Shown here one piece after another: positions 9,015 through 17,772 of a stretch of 36,542 nt of DNA (positions are counted from its first letter, which is position 1; every line of letters begins with the position of its first letter). The notes under the pieces were generated by a model, which worked only from the letters and a program-made list of their open reading frames with translations, was not told where the DNA came from and made no database searches. Source of the stretch: Bacteroides gallinarum DSM 18171 = JCM 13658 (GTDB lineage: Bacteria > Bacteroidota > Bacteroidia > Bacteroidales > Bacteroidaceae); NCBI RefSeq assembly GCF_000374365.1, contig NZ_KB894158.1:1-36542 (forward strand), written 5' to 3'. The position numbers were made by a program, and so were the translations under genes.

Positions 9015-12000
9015 TTAAAATGTCAAATTAATTCCTAACGTATATGTGCGAGTTGTTGGATATTGATAAATATTATCAACTCCCGGGGTAAGACCTGAAA
9101 TATCTATTTCCGGGTCAAGCCCACTATAACCTGTAAACGTTGCCAAATTGGATATACTAGCATATATACGAAGTTTTTTTATCCATTTTAATTTTGCTAA
9201 ATTAGGAGTATACCCCAAAGTTATATTATCAATTTTCCAAAAATCACCGTTTTCTACGAAATAACTTACATATCCATTAGGTTGGTCATAAGCCAAGCAT
9301 CTATTATCCATTTTAGGTTCCAATGCACTGGCAAGCACATTACCAAATCCTAGTGCCGAAGGAACACCTAATGATTGCTCTACAAAATTATACACTTGGA
9401 AACCGAATGCGCCACGCATCGTTAGGCTCATATCAAACCATTTATATTTAAAAGAATTGTTAAAATTTAGATAATATTTTGGTAATGCATTTCCTATAAC
9501 TTGGCGGTCACTGGCTTGGGCATCAGAAAAACTTTTAACAGAACCATCTGCTCCTTCAATAAGCCATCCTCCATTTTCATCAATACCCACAGATTTCCAT
9601 CCATAAAAATTACCAAGAGGCTCTCCTACTTCTAACCTATGAGTTATAGCCTCAAGTACTAGACCATCTATATAGTTACCCGCAACATATTTATCATTGG
9701 ATAATGAAACTAGTTTACTCTTATTTGTTGAAAAATTCAAATTTGAATTCCAAATAAAGTCTTTAGTTTGGATTGGAATTGTACTGAGAGAAACTTCAAC
9801 CCCTGAATTACGGATAGAACCGGCATTAGCTGTAATATTAGCTGAAACATACGGAGGAACCGGAACTTTATAATCCCATATTAAATCTTCCGTAGTACGG
9901 ATATAATAATCAATGCTACCGAAAACTCTATCATTAAAAAGCCCATAGTCCAAACCTAAATTGAATTCTTTTTTCTTTTCCCAGCGCAAATCAGGATTGG
10001 AATTTCCACTGGCTTTTAATTGGGTTATCCATTGCCCTTTATAATATGCATATCCCCCTAAATTTAGGCGTGCTAAACTCATATAAGAACTTCCGGGAAT
10101 AGTACCTGTAATACCGTAGCCGGCACGGAATTTTAGATTGTTAATAAAATCGACATCTTTCATGAAATTCTCTTTTGCAATATTCCATCCTATGGATACT
10201 GCAGGAAAAGTTCCCCATTTATGGTTTGCTCCAAATTTAGAAGAGCCTTCATATCGAACACTAGCTGATAAAAAGTATTTATTGGCATAATTATAATTTA
10301 GACGAGCAAACCATCCAACTAATCGACTGCTATTTTGGCTTGTACTCATACTTGCTTTACCTTCTGTTAAAGCTGTGCCTACTCCCATATTATTATATGT
10401 GTAGTCGTCACTTGGAAAGTCATAATTAGTCATTGATGAATAACGATAATTATAATCATTCCAGCTATACCCCAACAATCCATTTATATTATGGCTTTTG
10501 AAATTATTGGTATATTGTGCCGTAATTTCCATCATATCATTTTGCGTACGATTTGATTCTTGTGTAGCATACCCATTCATTCCATACATTGTTGTCGATT
10601 TATGACGTTGCGTCTCATAGTAAGAGCCAAAAAAGTTATCAATCTCACGGGAAACCAACCAACTAATATTTAACCCTTCTATTGGATTTAAAATAGCTTT
10701 ACCATACATCTTTATTTTTGTATCTTTATTATCCCCTTTGGTTTCTTCAAGTAAAGCTACTGGATTTAACCGGGTAGGAGAACTTCCATTTTCATTCCAT
10801 GTACCGTCTTCATTCTTAATAGAATAGGTCGGATTGTATTGAAGAGCATTGTAGTAAGGATTTTCATACCATTCACTATACGGAAAACCGTATGAACGCT
10901 GATAACCACTAATTTGAGCTTCAAGCTTTAACAAGTTATCCCACATACGATGAACTACATTTATACGGGGATAAAGTACATTTACCAACGATTTTTTTAT
11001 AATTCCTTCATTTCCCGTATAATCCAAACTAGCGATATAGGATGTTTTTTTAGTAGCTCCCTTCAAACTTATACTAAATGTTTTATTAAATGGAGTTTGA
11101 GTTATTTCTTTCATCCAATCTGTACGGCTTCCATAATCAAGTGCCCCTTCCACTCCTTGTTTTGCTAACTCGGCATATTCATCTGCCGTTAGCATATCTA
11201 ACTGTTTAGAAATTGTTTGGGTGGAAATATAACTGTTGATATCAATTGTAAGAGGCATTTCTCTTTGTGCTTTTTTAGTTGAAATAATTACAACTCCGTT
11301 TGTCCCACGAGTTCCATAAATAGCAGCTGCAGAGCCATCCTTTAAAACATCAATCTGCTCTATATCATTAGGAGAAATATCATTAAGATTTCCTTCTACG
11401 CCATCGATAATAACCAGCGGAGCAGAACTTGAGGCTAATGTTGTTACTCCACGGAGCATAATCTGAGAGCTTGATAAGGGATTACCATCTGCCTGTACAA
11501 CAGTTAAACCTGCAATCTTACCACGAATTAAACTAGCTGCATCAACAGAAGAGGCTTGCACAAAATTCTCCGACTTGATACTGGCAACAGAACTCGTAAG
11601 CTCTTCCTTACGTTGTGTACCATATCCTACAACTACCACTTCATCCAACAGCTTTGTATCTTCTTTTAATATTATTACTAAGCTTTTATTGGAGCTAGTT
11701 TCTATTTCTTGCGTACGGAAACCAATATACGAGACTTCGATTGAAGAGCCTATGGATATCTCTAACTCAAAATTTCCGTCTACGTCTGTAATTGTACCAT
11801 TGGACGTTTTTCCTTTTTCTACAACACTGGCCCCAATAATCGGACTTCCGGCTACATCTTTGACAACTCCTTTTAGTTTAAAACTTTGTTGTTGAAACTC
11901 GTGTACCACCATTGCACTGTCTTTCGAAGATGCCATTAGTGGAGCTGTAACAGCAACTCCTAGAAAAGCCAACAAAGCAACAAACGCTTTTTCTTGTTTA

Positions 12001-12017
12001 AAGAAATAATTTAACAT
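9015..12017 (-). CDS. SusC-like TonB-dependent outer-membrane transporter
   Basis: A TonB-dependent channel that imports the oligosaccharides delivered by the SusD partner. After the signal peptide there is a carboxypeptidase-regulatory-like beta-sandwich (about residues 47-120), the TonB box DEVVVVGYG (125-133), a plug domain (including IRGKIAGLTVVQADGNP and DVLKDGSAAAIYGTRGTNG), then a long beta-barrel ending in TYTLGINLTF with the terminal aromatic residue needed for outer-membrane insertion. The 1000-residue length is usual. The start was chosen because it gives a coherent signal peptide (KAFVALLAFLGVAVTAPLMA). The gene is preceded by 199 non-coding bases after the GH127 stop, with no recognised -7 box. 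Confidence 0.97.
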   Translation of the reverse strand: MLNYFFKQEKAFVALLAFLGVAVTAPLMASSKDSAMVVHEFQQQSFKLKGVVKDVAGSPIIGASVVEKGKTSNGTITDVDGNFELEISIGSSIEVSYIGFRTQEIETSSNKSLVIILKEDTKLLDEVVVVGYGTQRKEELTSSVASIKSENFVQASSVDAASLIRGKIAGLTVVQADGNPLSSSQIMLRGVTTLASSSAPLVIIDGVEGNLNDISPNDIEQIDVLKDGSAAAIYGTRGTNGVVIISTKKAQREMPLTIDINSYISTQTISKQLDMLTADEYAELAKQGVEGALDYGSRTDWMKEITQTPFNKTFSISLKGATKKTSYIASLDYTGNEGIIKKSLVNVLYPRINVVHRMWDNLLKLEAQISGYQRSYGFPYSEWYENPYYNALQYNPTYSIKNEDGTWNENGSSPTRLNPVALLEETKGDNKDTKIKMYGKAILNPIEGLNISWLVSREIDNFFGSYYETQRHKSTTMYGMNGYATQESNRTQNDMMEITAQYTNNFKSHNINGLLGYSWNDYNYRYSSMTNYDFPSDDYTYNNMGVGTALTEGKASMSTSQNSSRLVGWFARLNYNYANKYFLSASVRYEGSSKFGANHKWGTFPAVSIGWNIAKENFMKDVDFINNLKFRAGYGITGTIPGSSYMSLARLNLGGYAYYKGQWITQLKASGNSNPDLRWEKKKEFNLGLDYGLFNDRVFGSIDYYIRTTEDLIWDYKVPVPPYVSANITANAGSIRNSGVEVSLSTIPIQTKDFIWNSNLNFSTNKSKLVSLSNDKYVAGNYIDGLVLEAITHRLEVGEPLGNFYGWKSVGIDENGGWLIEGADGSVKSFSDAQASDRQVIGNALPKYYLNFNNSFKYKWFDMSLTMRGAFGFQVYNFVEQSLGVPSALGFGNVLASALEPKMDNRCLAYDQPNGYVSYFVENGDFWKIDNITLGYTPNLAKLKWIKKLRIYASISNLATFTGYSGLDPEIDISGLTPGVDNIYQYPTTRTYTLGINLTF

Positions 12018-12216
12018 AGTTTTTTGTTTTAAAGTTAATTTAAGGTGTTTAATTTTCCTAATCCAGGAATAATTTTTGATATATATTATATAATTGATTT
12101 GCAGGGATCGGCTATTTATCAGTAACTGTTATGCCAGAACGATGATATTACTTACAATAGTACAAGGGAGCATATTCATGTTCGCTACTACAGTAGAATA
12201 CCATTTCCCATTTGTT

Positions 12217-14220
12217 TTATTCTGTTCCTTCTTTATACAGCCAAATACCATAAGTAAATGCGTCTGCATTCTTATTGGGCTTCTGTTCATTGGGTCGAAA
12301 CCATTGACTGCTATCTGTGAACGGTGTTAAATAAATCATTACTTCATTACCCTTATAAAAAGCTTTAGCCTGATAAACGGGACCTAACATGTGTAAATAA
12401 GGCTTATCCACTTTTTGGGGCTGATAGTTTATGTCTACACAAATATCTTTTTCAAAGTCAAGGTCGTCATTCCCAATCTGTTTATTCCATACCATATCCA
12501 AACAATATACAACCGGGCCTCTAGTGAAAGCATAGGGTATGCGGTTAGTTGGTTCTTCACGGTACATTATTTCACCTTTTGGCAATGTATAAGTGGTATA
12601 TTTACTGTGATGTTCACGCATAATCCATTTTTCTTCCATGGGGAAGGTTAGTACTATTTTATCTCCCTTTTCCCATTCCCGGCTAATACTCAAATAAGTC
12701 CCCGGCTGTATGCTTTTTTGAACTTCACCATTTACTGAAATTTGAGGTTGCTTACACCAAGACGGGATACGAAGATTAAGATTTTTCTTAGTTTTTCCTG
12801 AGGAAATCATTATCTCTATTGTTTCCGATTCCGGGTAATTCCCTGTTACTTCAAATGAAAATTCATCACCATTATAGTTTGCAGAAAGATATTGATTGAT
12901 ATAAAATTCATCTTTGTTTTCTGCATACAGAAAAGAAGGTAACAAGGAAATGATACGGTGTCCACTTGCCGTACAGCAATCTGGCCCATGAAAATAACCA
13001 CGGGAACCGCTTGGCTTATCTCCGTTAGGGGCTGTATGATACCGACATACTCCTGTTTCGCAGTCTTGGGCTGCAAATACATGGTTAAACATCAAGCGTT
13101 CCATTGCGTCAGCGTACTTGGTTTCTCCTGTAAGTTCTAACAACATCTGTGTTAACTGCATCCAAGACATCGTAGCACAAGTTTCTACAATATTTCCCGT
13201 AAGGGGTTTCACATAGTCATGTTCATAGTGTTCTGCTACGCTTACTCCTCCGGTAATATACATCTGACGTTCACGAATGTCATTCCATGCTCCTGCTACC
13301 TTACGAAGTAAAGTTTTATCTCCTGTTATACGATACAGACGAAGAAAACCCATAAAATTCATTTGGAACGTATGAGAATGTACATAAGGTTGTAATTTAT
13401 CTACGCCTAATTTTCCGTCTGCCACTGAATCTAAACGTGAAAAGGCATCCCAGCCACTCCATTTATCTATATTACTAACAACCCATTGACTCCATTTTAA
13501 ATATTTTTTCTTTCCCGTTATTTCATACAAACGGGCTATCGGATCACATAACAGTGTGCCTTCCCATGAATAGTGTACGCCATGGCCTGCAAAATCGGAA
13601 AGTGTAGCTATATGTTTGTGCTTATTTTCAGGTGCTCGTAAATCCGAGGGCCAAAATTCCAGTTTATCCGGACCAAAATACCTTAAATAATAATCTGCCA
13701 GTTTCTCTGCTGCTATCAACGCATCTTTATTTCCAGTTTCTTCATAAACAGTTAAAAATGCATGAAAGACAAAATAAAGTTCATAGGCATCCATGCCACG
13801 AACCGGCCGTTCGGGAGTACGATAACTTTGTGCAGTAGCACCCACATATCCACTTTTTTCCTGTGAATCAATAATACGTATTAAAACTTTTTGTACCTTA
13901 TTTAATAGTTCTTTATCGCCACTTTGAATTGCAGATAGATATGCTGATTCAATCCATTTACCATGTTGTTCTGCTTTTGTCCAATCCCATTTAGTATGCT
14001 GACGATTTACAATAAAATCTACATAAGTATTTATTGGAAAGTTTTTTAGGTATTGACGATTCACTTCCATGCGCTCCCCAAAAAAGCCTGTTATCTCTTT
14101 TACAGTAGATATAGGAACTGGTTTTTCTAATAAACTAATACCATCATGCTTTTGAGCAAATATCGATTGTGCCGATAAAATAAAAAATAATAATAACTTT
14201 GATAGTTCCTTTTTCTTCAT
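12217..14220 (-). CDS. GH127 (DUF1680) beta-L-arabinofuranosidase
   Basis: A 667-residue enzyme with a signal peptide (KLLLFFILSAQSIFAQ), so probably periplasmic. The fold is an (alpha/alpha)6 barrel with beta domains. The zinc and nucleophile residues known from GH127 HypBA1 can be matched: ETCAT with Glu346 and Cys348, and the pair DCCTAS with Cys415 and Cys416, one being the cysteine nucleophile. A glutamate near 333 (HYEHDY after TGGVSVAE) aligns with the acid/base Glu. Known members release beta-linked L-arabinofuranose. It is the first gene of the minus-strand PUL and so gives the best hint of substrate. DUF1680 proteins are also found in GH146 and relatives, so the exact linkage is uncertain. 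Confidence 0.9.
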   Translation of the reverse strand: MKKKELSKLLLFFILSAQSIFAQKHDGISLLEKPVPISTVKEITGFFGERMEVNRQYLKNFPINTYVDFIVNRQHTKWDWTKAEQHGKWIESAYLSAIQSGDKELLNKVQKVLIRIIDSQEKSGYVGATAQSYRTPERPVRGMDAYELYFVFHAFLTVYEETGNKDALIAAEKLADYYLRYFGPDKLEFWPSDLRAPENKHKHIATLSDFAGHGVHYSWEGTLLCDPIARLYEITGKKKYLKWSQWVVSNIDKWSGWDAFSRLDSVADGKLGVDKLQPYVHSHTFQMNFMGFLRLYRITGDKTLLRKVAGAWNDIRERQMYITGGVSVAEHYEHDYVKPLTGNIVETCATMSWMQLTQMLLELTGETKYADAMERLMFNHVFAAQDCETGVCRYHTAPNGDKPSGSRGYFHGPDCCTASGHRIISLLPSFLYAENKDEFYINQYLSANYNGDEFSFEVTGNYPESETIEIMISSGKTKKNLNLRIPSWCKQPQISVNGEVQKSIQPGTYLSISREWEKGDKIVLTFPMEEKWIMREHHSKYTTYTLPKGEIMYREEPTNRIPYAFTRGPVVYCLDMVWNKQIGNDDLDFEKDICVDINYQPQKVDKPYLHMLGPVYQAKAFYKGNEVMIYLTPFTDSSQWFRPNEQKPNKNADAFTYGIWLYKEGTE

Positions 14221-14259
14221 GCTTTCAAATTATTAGATTAATAAACGATTTACTTGTTG

Positions 14260-14267
14260 CAAAGAAA
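14260..14267 (-). promoter_or_regulatory. Possible -7 box of the PUL promoter
   Basis: The minus strand reads TTTCTTTG, one base from the TAnnTTTG consensus, about 40 bases ahead of the GH127 start. An imperfect box fits a promoter that needs an activator such as the HTCS. No HTCS binding repeat was identified. Confidence 0.35.
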
Positions 14268-14305
14268 AAAAGTTTTCTTACGATTAATCTGACTATATGT
14301 ATCAA

Positions 14306-14352
14306 AAAGGGGGGAGAATCCAGCCATAAGATAATTTGATTAATTTCTCCCC
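14306..14352 (-). terminator. Hairpin with T-run upstream of the PUL
   Basis: GGGGAGAA (311-318 within this kilobase) pairs with TTCTCCCC (14345-14352), and on the minus strand a run of five T follows the CCCCCC. It looks like a minus-strand intrinsic terminator that would insulate the PUL from upstream transcription. Confidence 0.5.
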
Positions 14353-14361
14353 ATTAAATGA

Positions 14362-14529
14362 GTAAATTTCCCCCTTTCTATACGGTGCACAGAAACGATA
14401 TATCGCCCTATTGCGGACGGGACTTTAGTGGAACTTTTCGGGAAAATGATTTCTTGTATTAAGGAATATGAAAGGATTCCCGCTAATATGCCTTTTATGC
14501 CGGATGAGGTACAAGATACTTCTATATGA
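14362..14529 (+). pseudogene. Open frame of 55 codons, possible gene remnant
   Basis: A frame open after a stop at 14359 runs to TGA at 14527-14529 and contains the coding-like string GTLVELFGKMISCIKEYER followed by IPANMPFMPDE. It has no early start codon; an internal ATG lies at 14446. It sits exactly between the AT-rich PUL and the GC-richer housekeeping region. I do not recognise a family. It may be the tail of a gene lost when the PUL arrived, or chance. Confidence 0.25.
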
Positions 14530-14598
14530 GAGGTTCACTTAGTCTTTTTCCTGAATTCTCTTCATTTTTTCGTATATTTATCTATGCAAGGAATAAAT

Positions 14599-14632
14599 AA
14601 AGACAGCTAATCCGTTGCAGTTGGCTGTCTTT
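14599..14632 (+). terminator. 12-bp hairpin ahead of glnA
   Basis: AAAGACAGCTAA and TTGGCTGTCTTT pair over 12 positions with one G-U, around a 10-base loop, followed by a short T-run. It would stop transcription from upstream just before the glnA promoter. Confidence 0.55.
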
Positions 14633-14643
14633 TCGTATATTTG
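14615..14643 (+). promoter_or_regulatory. glnA promoter
   Basis: TATATTTG at 14636-14643 matches the -7 consensus TAnnTTTG exactly; a TTG at 14615-14617 stands 18 bases upstream as a -33 element. It lies about 65 bases ahead of the glnA ATG and partly overlaps the preceding hairpin. Confidence 0.65.
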
Positions 14644-14708
14644 CGAACCGGTGTACCGATACCGGGCGATTTTGTTAACCATATCATCAACTAAAAGAAC
14701 AACCAGTC

Positions 14709-16211
14709 ATGACCCAAGATTTCTCAATGCATGCCAACCCGTTGGTGGCGAAACTTCAAAAGCCGGCTTCCGAATTTATGAAAGCCGACATCGTGTCTTA
14801 TATAAAGAATAACGGGATTACTATGGTGAATTTCATGTATCCTGCTGCCGACGGACGGTTGAAAACCTTGAACTTCGTAATTAACGATGCCGCTTACCTC
14901 GATGCCATACTTACATGCGGCGAGCGTGTGGACGGTTCCAGCCTGTTTCCCTTCATAGAGGCGGGCAGTAGTGATTTGTACGTAGTGCCCCGTTTCTGTA
15001 CGGCTTTCGAAGACCCCTTTGCCGAGCAGCCCACGCTTTCCATGCTGTGCTCTTTTTTCAATAAAGACGGCGAACCGCTGGAAAGCTCGCCGGAACATAC
15101 GCTGCGCAAGGCTTGCCGGGCTTTTACGGAGGTAACGGGCATGGAGTTCCAGGCTATGGGCGAATTGGAGTATTATGTTATTTCGGAGGATGACGGCATG
15201 TTCGAGGCTACCGACCAGCGCGGTTATCACGAGTCTGCCCCTTATGCCAAATTCAATGACTTCCGTACCCAATGTATGTTGCATATAGCCCGTGCCGGCG
15301 GGCAAATCAAGTACGGGCATTCCGAGGTAGGTAACTTTATCCTCGACGACAAGACGTACGAGCAGAACGAAATAGAATTTCTGCCGGTACGCGCCGAGCA
15401 GGCTGCCGACCAACTGATGATTGCCAAGTGGATTATCCGCAACCTTGCTTACCAGTACGGATATAACGTTACTTTTGCTCCGAAGATAACGGCGGGAAAA
15501 GCTGGCTCGGGACTGCACATCCACATGCGTATCATGAAAGACGGGAAGAACCAGATGCTGAAAGACGGCGTGCTCTCCGAGACAGCCCGTAAGGCTATTG
15601 CGGGAATGATGAAGCTTGCACCTTCCATTACCGCTTTTGGTAATACGAATCCTACTTCTTATTTCCGTCTCGTGCCTCACCAGGAAGCACCTACCAATAT
15701 TTGTTGGGGCGACCGTAACCGCTCTGTCCTGGTACGTGTTCCGTTGGGGTGGTCGGCCAAGAAGGATATGTGCATGCTTGCCAATCCGCTGGAAACGCCG
15801 GGCAACTACGACACTACCCAAAAGCAGACGGTAGAGATGCGCTCGCCGGACGGTTCGGCGGATTTGTACCAGCTCATTGCAGGGTTGGCAGTGGCTTGCC
15901 GCTACGGTTTCGAAATGCCGGATGCACTGGATGTTGCGGAAAGAACGTATGTGAATGTGAATATTCACAAGAAAGAGAACGAGGACAAGCTGAAACTGTT
16001 GGCTCAGTTACCCGACAGTTGCGCCGCTTCTGCCGATTGCCTGGAAAGGCAGCGTGCCGTTTTCGAGAAATACAATGTTTTCAGCCCTGCCATGATTGAC
16101 GGGATTATTACCAAACTTCGCTCTTACGGGGATAAGACTTTACGTAGCGAGGTGCAGGACAATCAGGAAGAAATGCTGAAACTGGTAGAGAAATATTTCC
16201 ACTGCGGATAA
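14709..16211 (+). CDS. glnA: Glutamine synthetase, GSI-like (500 residues)
   Basis: Forms glutamine from glutamate, ammonia and ATP in the cytoplasm. Active-site signatures are visible: ELEYYV, the ATP/ammonia region GSGLHIHMRI with HIH, NPTSYFRLVP, and NICWGDRNRSVLVRVP. The length matches the shorter GSI type rather than the long GSIII (about 730 residues) also known in Bacteroides. The C-terminal part lacks the NLYDLP adenylylation motif of enterobacterial GSI-beta, so control by adenylylation is not expected. The start is the first ATG after the promoter and gives the N-terminus MTQDFSMHANPLV. It stands alone, with a terminator-like hairpin on each side. Confidence 0.95.
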   Translation: MTQDFSMHANPLVAKLQKPASEFMKADIVSYIKNNGITMVNFMYPAADGRLKTLNFVINDAAYLDAILTCGERVDGSSLFPFIEAGSSDLYVVPRFCTAFEDPFAEQPTLSMLCSFFNKDGEPLESSPEHTLRKACRAFTEVTGMEFQAMGELEYYVISEDDGMFEATDQRGYHESAPYAKFNDFRTQCMLHIARAGGQIKYGHSEVGNFILDDKTYEQNEIEFLPVRAEQAADQLMIAKWIIRNLAYQYGYNVTFAPKITAGKAGSGLHIHMRIMKDGKNQMLKDGVLSETARKAIAGMMKLAPSITAFGNTNPTSYFRLVPHQEAPTNICWGDRNRSVLVRVPLGWSAKKDMCMLANPLETPGNYDTTQKQTVEMRSPDGSADLYQLIAGLAVACRYGFEMPDALDVAERTYVNVNIHKKENEDKLKLLAQLPDSCAASADCLERQRAVFEKYNVFSPAMIDGIITKLRSYGDKTLRSEVQDNQEEMLKLVEKYFHCG

Positions 16212-16232
16212 TAAGTGAATAAGTGGGTGAGG

Positions 16233-16306
16233 ATATGCCTGTAAGGATAACGGAGGACGCATGGCTTGCCCTTACGTTATCCTTGTAAGCATATTCTCGT
16301 TTTTTT
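16233..16306 (+). terminator. Long hairpin terminator after glnA
   Basis: The arms at 16233-16252 and 16275-16294 pair over 20 positions with only three mismatched positions, around a 22-base loop, and seven T residues follow after CTCG (16300-16306). It ends glnA transcription and separates it from the convergent transporter gene. Confidence 0.75.
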
Positions 16307-16376
16307 CTCATGACCTTCTTTATTATAAACGATTGACCGGACGGTTGCAAATACGGCGAGCAGTCCGGAACAAGGA

Positions 16377-17228
16377 TTATCTCCGTTTTACTATTCCTAC
16401 ATATCCCAGCAGGATGATGTTCATCATCAGCGCATAGATGATAGCCGGTATAGCTATTATGTCGTTATTGAAAACAAAAGGGCTGCTTGCTATGGCAATC
16501 GCCTGGGCGGCATTCTGCATTCCTATCTCTATGATGAGGGTACGCCGTTCTTTGCGGTTCAGGTGCATTACTCCGGACAGTAGCGCACCGCCGCCCATGG
16601 CGAGCAGGATAAGAATGGAGATGCACAAGCCCAGCTTGCCGAACTGGGCGGTGATAGTGGCATGGTGCTGTATGAAGAAAATGGTTGCCAGCAGAATCAG
16701 TGCAGGGAATGCTGTCTTGGAAAGTATTTTATGCAGCTTTTCGGCCTTGCGGGGGTAGTACCGTTTCATTAAGATACCGGCCATGATAGGGAGCAGCATC
16801 AGCAGCAGATTTTGTACGATGAGGCTTCCCACCGGCAGGTCGACTTCGATATTTAGGCTGTTTCCGGTGAAGCGGGTGGAAAACTCCATGATGACAGGAA
16901 CCGTAAACAGCGTAATGATGCTGCTTAGTGCGGTCAGGGATACGGACAGCGCTACGTCTCCCTTGGCTATCATCGAAAAGATGTTGGATGAACTGCCGCC
17001 GGGAGAACAGGCTATGAGCATGGTTCCTATGAAGAACAAAGGGTCTAACCGGAATACACAGCCCAATACGAATGCCAGTACCGGCAGGAACACTATCTGT
17101 CCTATCAGTCCGGCTATGACGGGACGGGGACGGTGGCGGAACAGCTTGAAATCTTCTACTTGCAGGGTGAGTCCCAGTTCGAACATCAATAATGTCAGAA
17201 TGGGCAAGACAATCCATATTGCGTTCAT
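16377..17228 (-). CDS. Bile acid:sodium symporter family (BASS) transporter
   Basis: A 283-residue inner-membrane protein made almost wholly of hydrophobic helices (about nine or ten), with the family's conserved segment LIACSPGGSSSNIFSMIAKGDVA-like stretch near residues 93-115 and a second conserved region NAAQAIAIASSP. Members couple sodium entry to uptake of bile acids or other organic anions such as pyruvate or pantothenate; the substrate cannot be told from sequence. The ATG at 17228 is preceded by a -7 box 26 bases upstream. It converges with glnA and diverges from groES. Confidence 0.9.
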   Translation of the reverse strand: MNAIWIVLPILTLLMFELGLTLQVEDFKLFRHRPRPVIAGLIGQIVFLPVLAFVLGCVFRLDPLFFIGTMLIACSPGGSSSNIFSMIAKGDVALSVSLTALSSIITLFTVPVIMEFSTRFTGNSLNIEVDLPVGSLIVQNLLLMLLPIMAGILMKRYYPRKAEKLHKILSKTAFPALILLATIFFIQHHATITAQFGKLGLCISILILLAMGGGALLSGVMHLNRKERRTLIIEIGMQNAAQAIAIASSPFVFNNDIIAIPAIIYALMMNIILLGYVGIVKRR

Positions 17229-17254
17229 AAGGAATCATTTCTTTCTTGAGACTG

Positions 17255-17262
17255 CAAATATA
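17255..17262 (-). promoter_or_regulatory. -7 box for the BASS transporter gene
   Basis: The minus strand reads TATATTTG, an exact TAnnTTTG match, giving a short leader before the ATG at 17228. No distinct -33 element is seen. Confidence 0.6.
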
Positions 17263-17304
17263 GCAATTTCCTTTCGGACTCTTGCCATTTTGTCAGCCTT
17301 AATC

Positions 17305-17343
17305 TGCCAAAGGAACAGCTTTGACTTTTGGCACGGTTTTCGT
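17305..17343 (+). promoter_or_regulatory. groES upstream inverted repeat with sigma-54-like -24 element
   Basis: TGCCAAAG (17305-17312) and CTTTTGGCA (17325-17333) form an inverted repeat. The right arm runs into TTGGCACG (17328-17335), identical to the sigma-54 -24 consensus, followed by TTTTCGT where TTGCW would be expected for -12. It lies about 75 bases ahead of groES. No TAnnTTTG box was found here. The -12 match is poor, so the sigma-54 call is tentative. Confidence 0.35.
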
Positions 17344-17415
17344 AATTCCTTTATCGCTTGTACGAAGCAATATTACCATTATAACAAATGTATAACATAT
17401 AAAAACAAAAGAACT

Positions 17416-17688
17416 ATGAACATTAAACCATTGGCAGACAGAGTGCTGATACTCCCTGCACCTGCAGAAGAAAAGACAATCGGCGGTATCATTATTCCCG
17501 ATACGGCAAAAGAAAAACCTTTGAAAGGTGAAGTTATAGCAGTAGGCAACGGAACGAAGGACGAAGAAATGGTGTTGAAGGTTGGCGACACGGTGCTGTA
17601 TGGTAAGTATGCCGGTACAGAACTGGAAATCGAAGGAACCAAATACCTGGTAATGCGTCAGAGCGATGTGCTCGCCGTATTGGGATAA
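17416..17688 (+). CDS. groES: Co-chaperonin GroES
   Basis: The 10-kDa lid of the GroEL chamber, cytoplasmic. The 90-residue protein starts MNIKPLADRVLILP and carries the mobile-loop stretch EEKTIGGIIIPDTAKEKP (about 18-35) that binds GroEL, then the usual beta-barrel with VLYGKYAGTELEIEG. The frame is open far upstream (to 16783) but that part is antisense to the transporter gene; the ATG at 17416 gives the family's standard start. It lies 84 bases ahead of groEL, as one operon. Confidence 0.98.
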   Translation: MNIKPLADRVLILPAPAEEKTIGGIIIPDTAKEKPLKGEVIAVGNGTKDEEMVLKVGDTVLYGKYAGTELEIEGTKYLVMRQSDVLAVLG

Positions 17689-17772
17689 ATTTTCCTGTTG
17701 ACAGACCGGTAAGGAAACGAGCCGGCAGGCAACATAAATAGTAAATATAAACCGTTAAATAGTAAAAGAATT

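Noticed and set aside
12018..12216. Gap between the GH127 and susC genes as a second PUL promoter
   Set aside because: Only AT-rich sequence and very short palindromes are visible; no -7 box or clear operator supports a promoter call.
14724..15968. Long minus-strand open frame of 414 codons opposite glnA
   Set aside because: It is antisense to the well-conserved glutamine synthetase, its translation is rich in His, Arg and Gln without any recognisable domain, and GC-rich codons leave open shadow frames.
16783..17415. Upstream extension of the groES frame
   Set aside because: It is antisense to the transporter gene, and the standard GroES start is at 17416.
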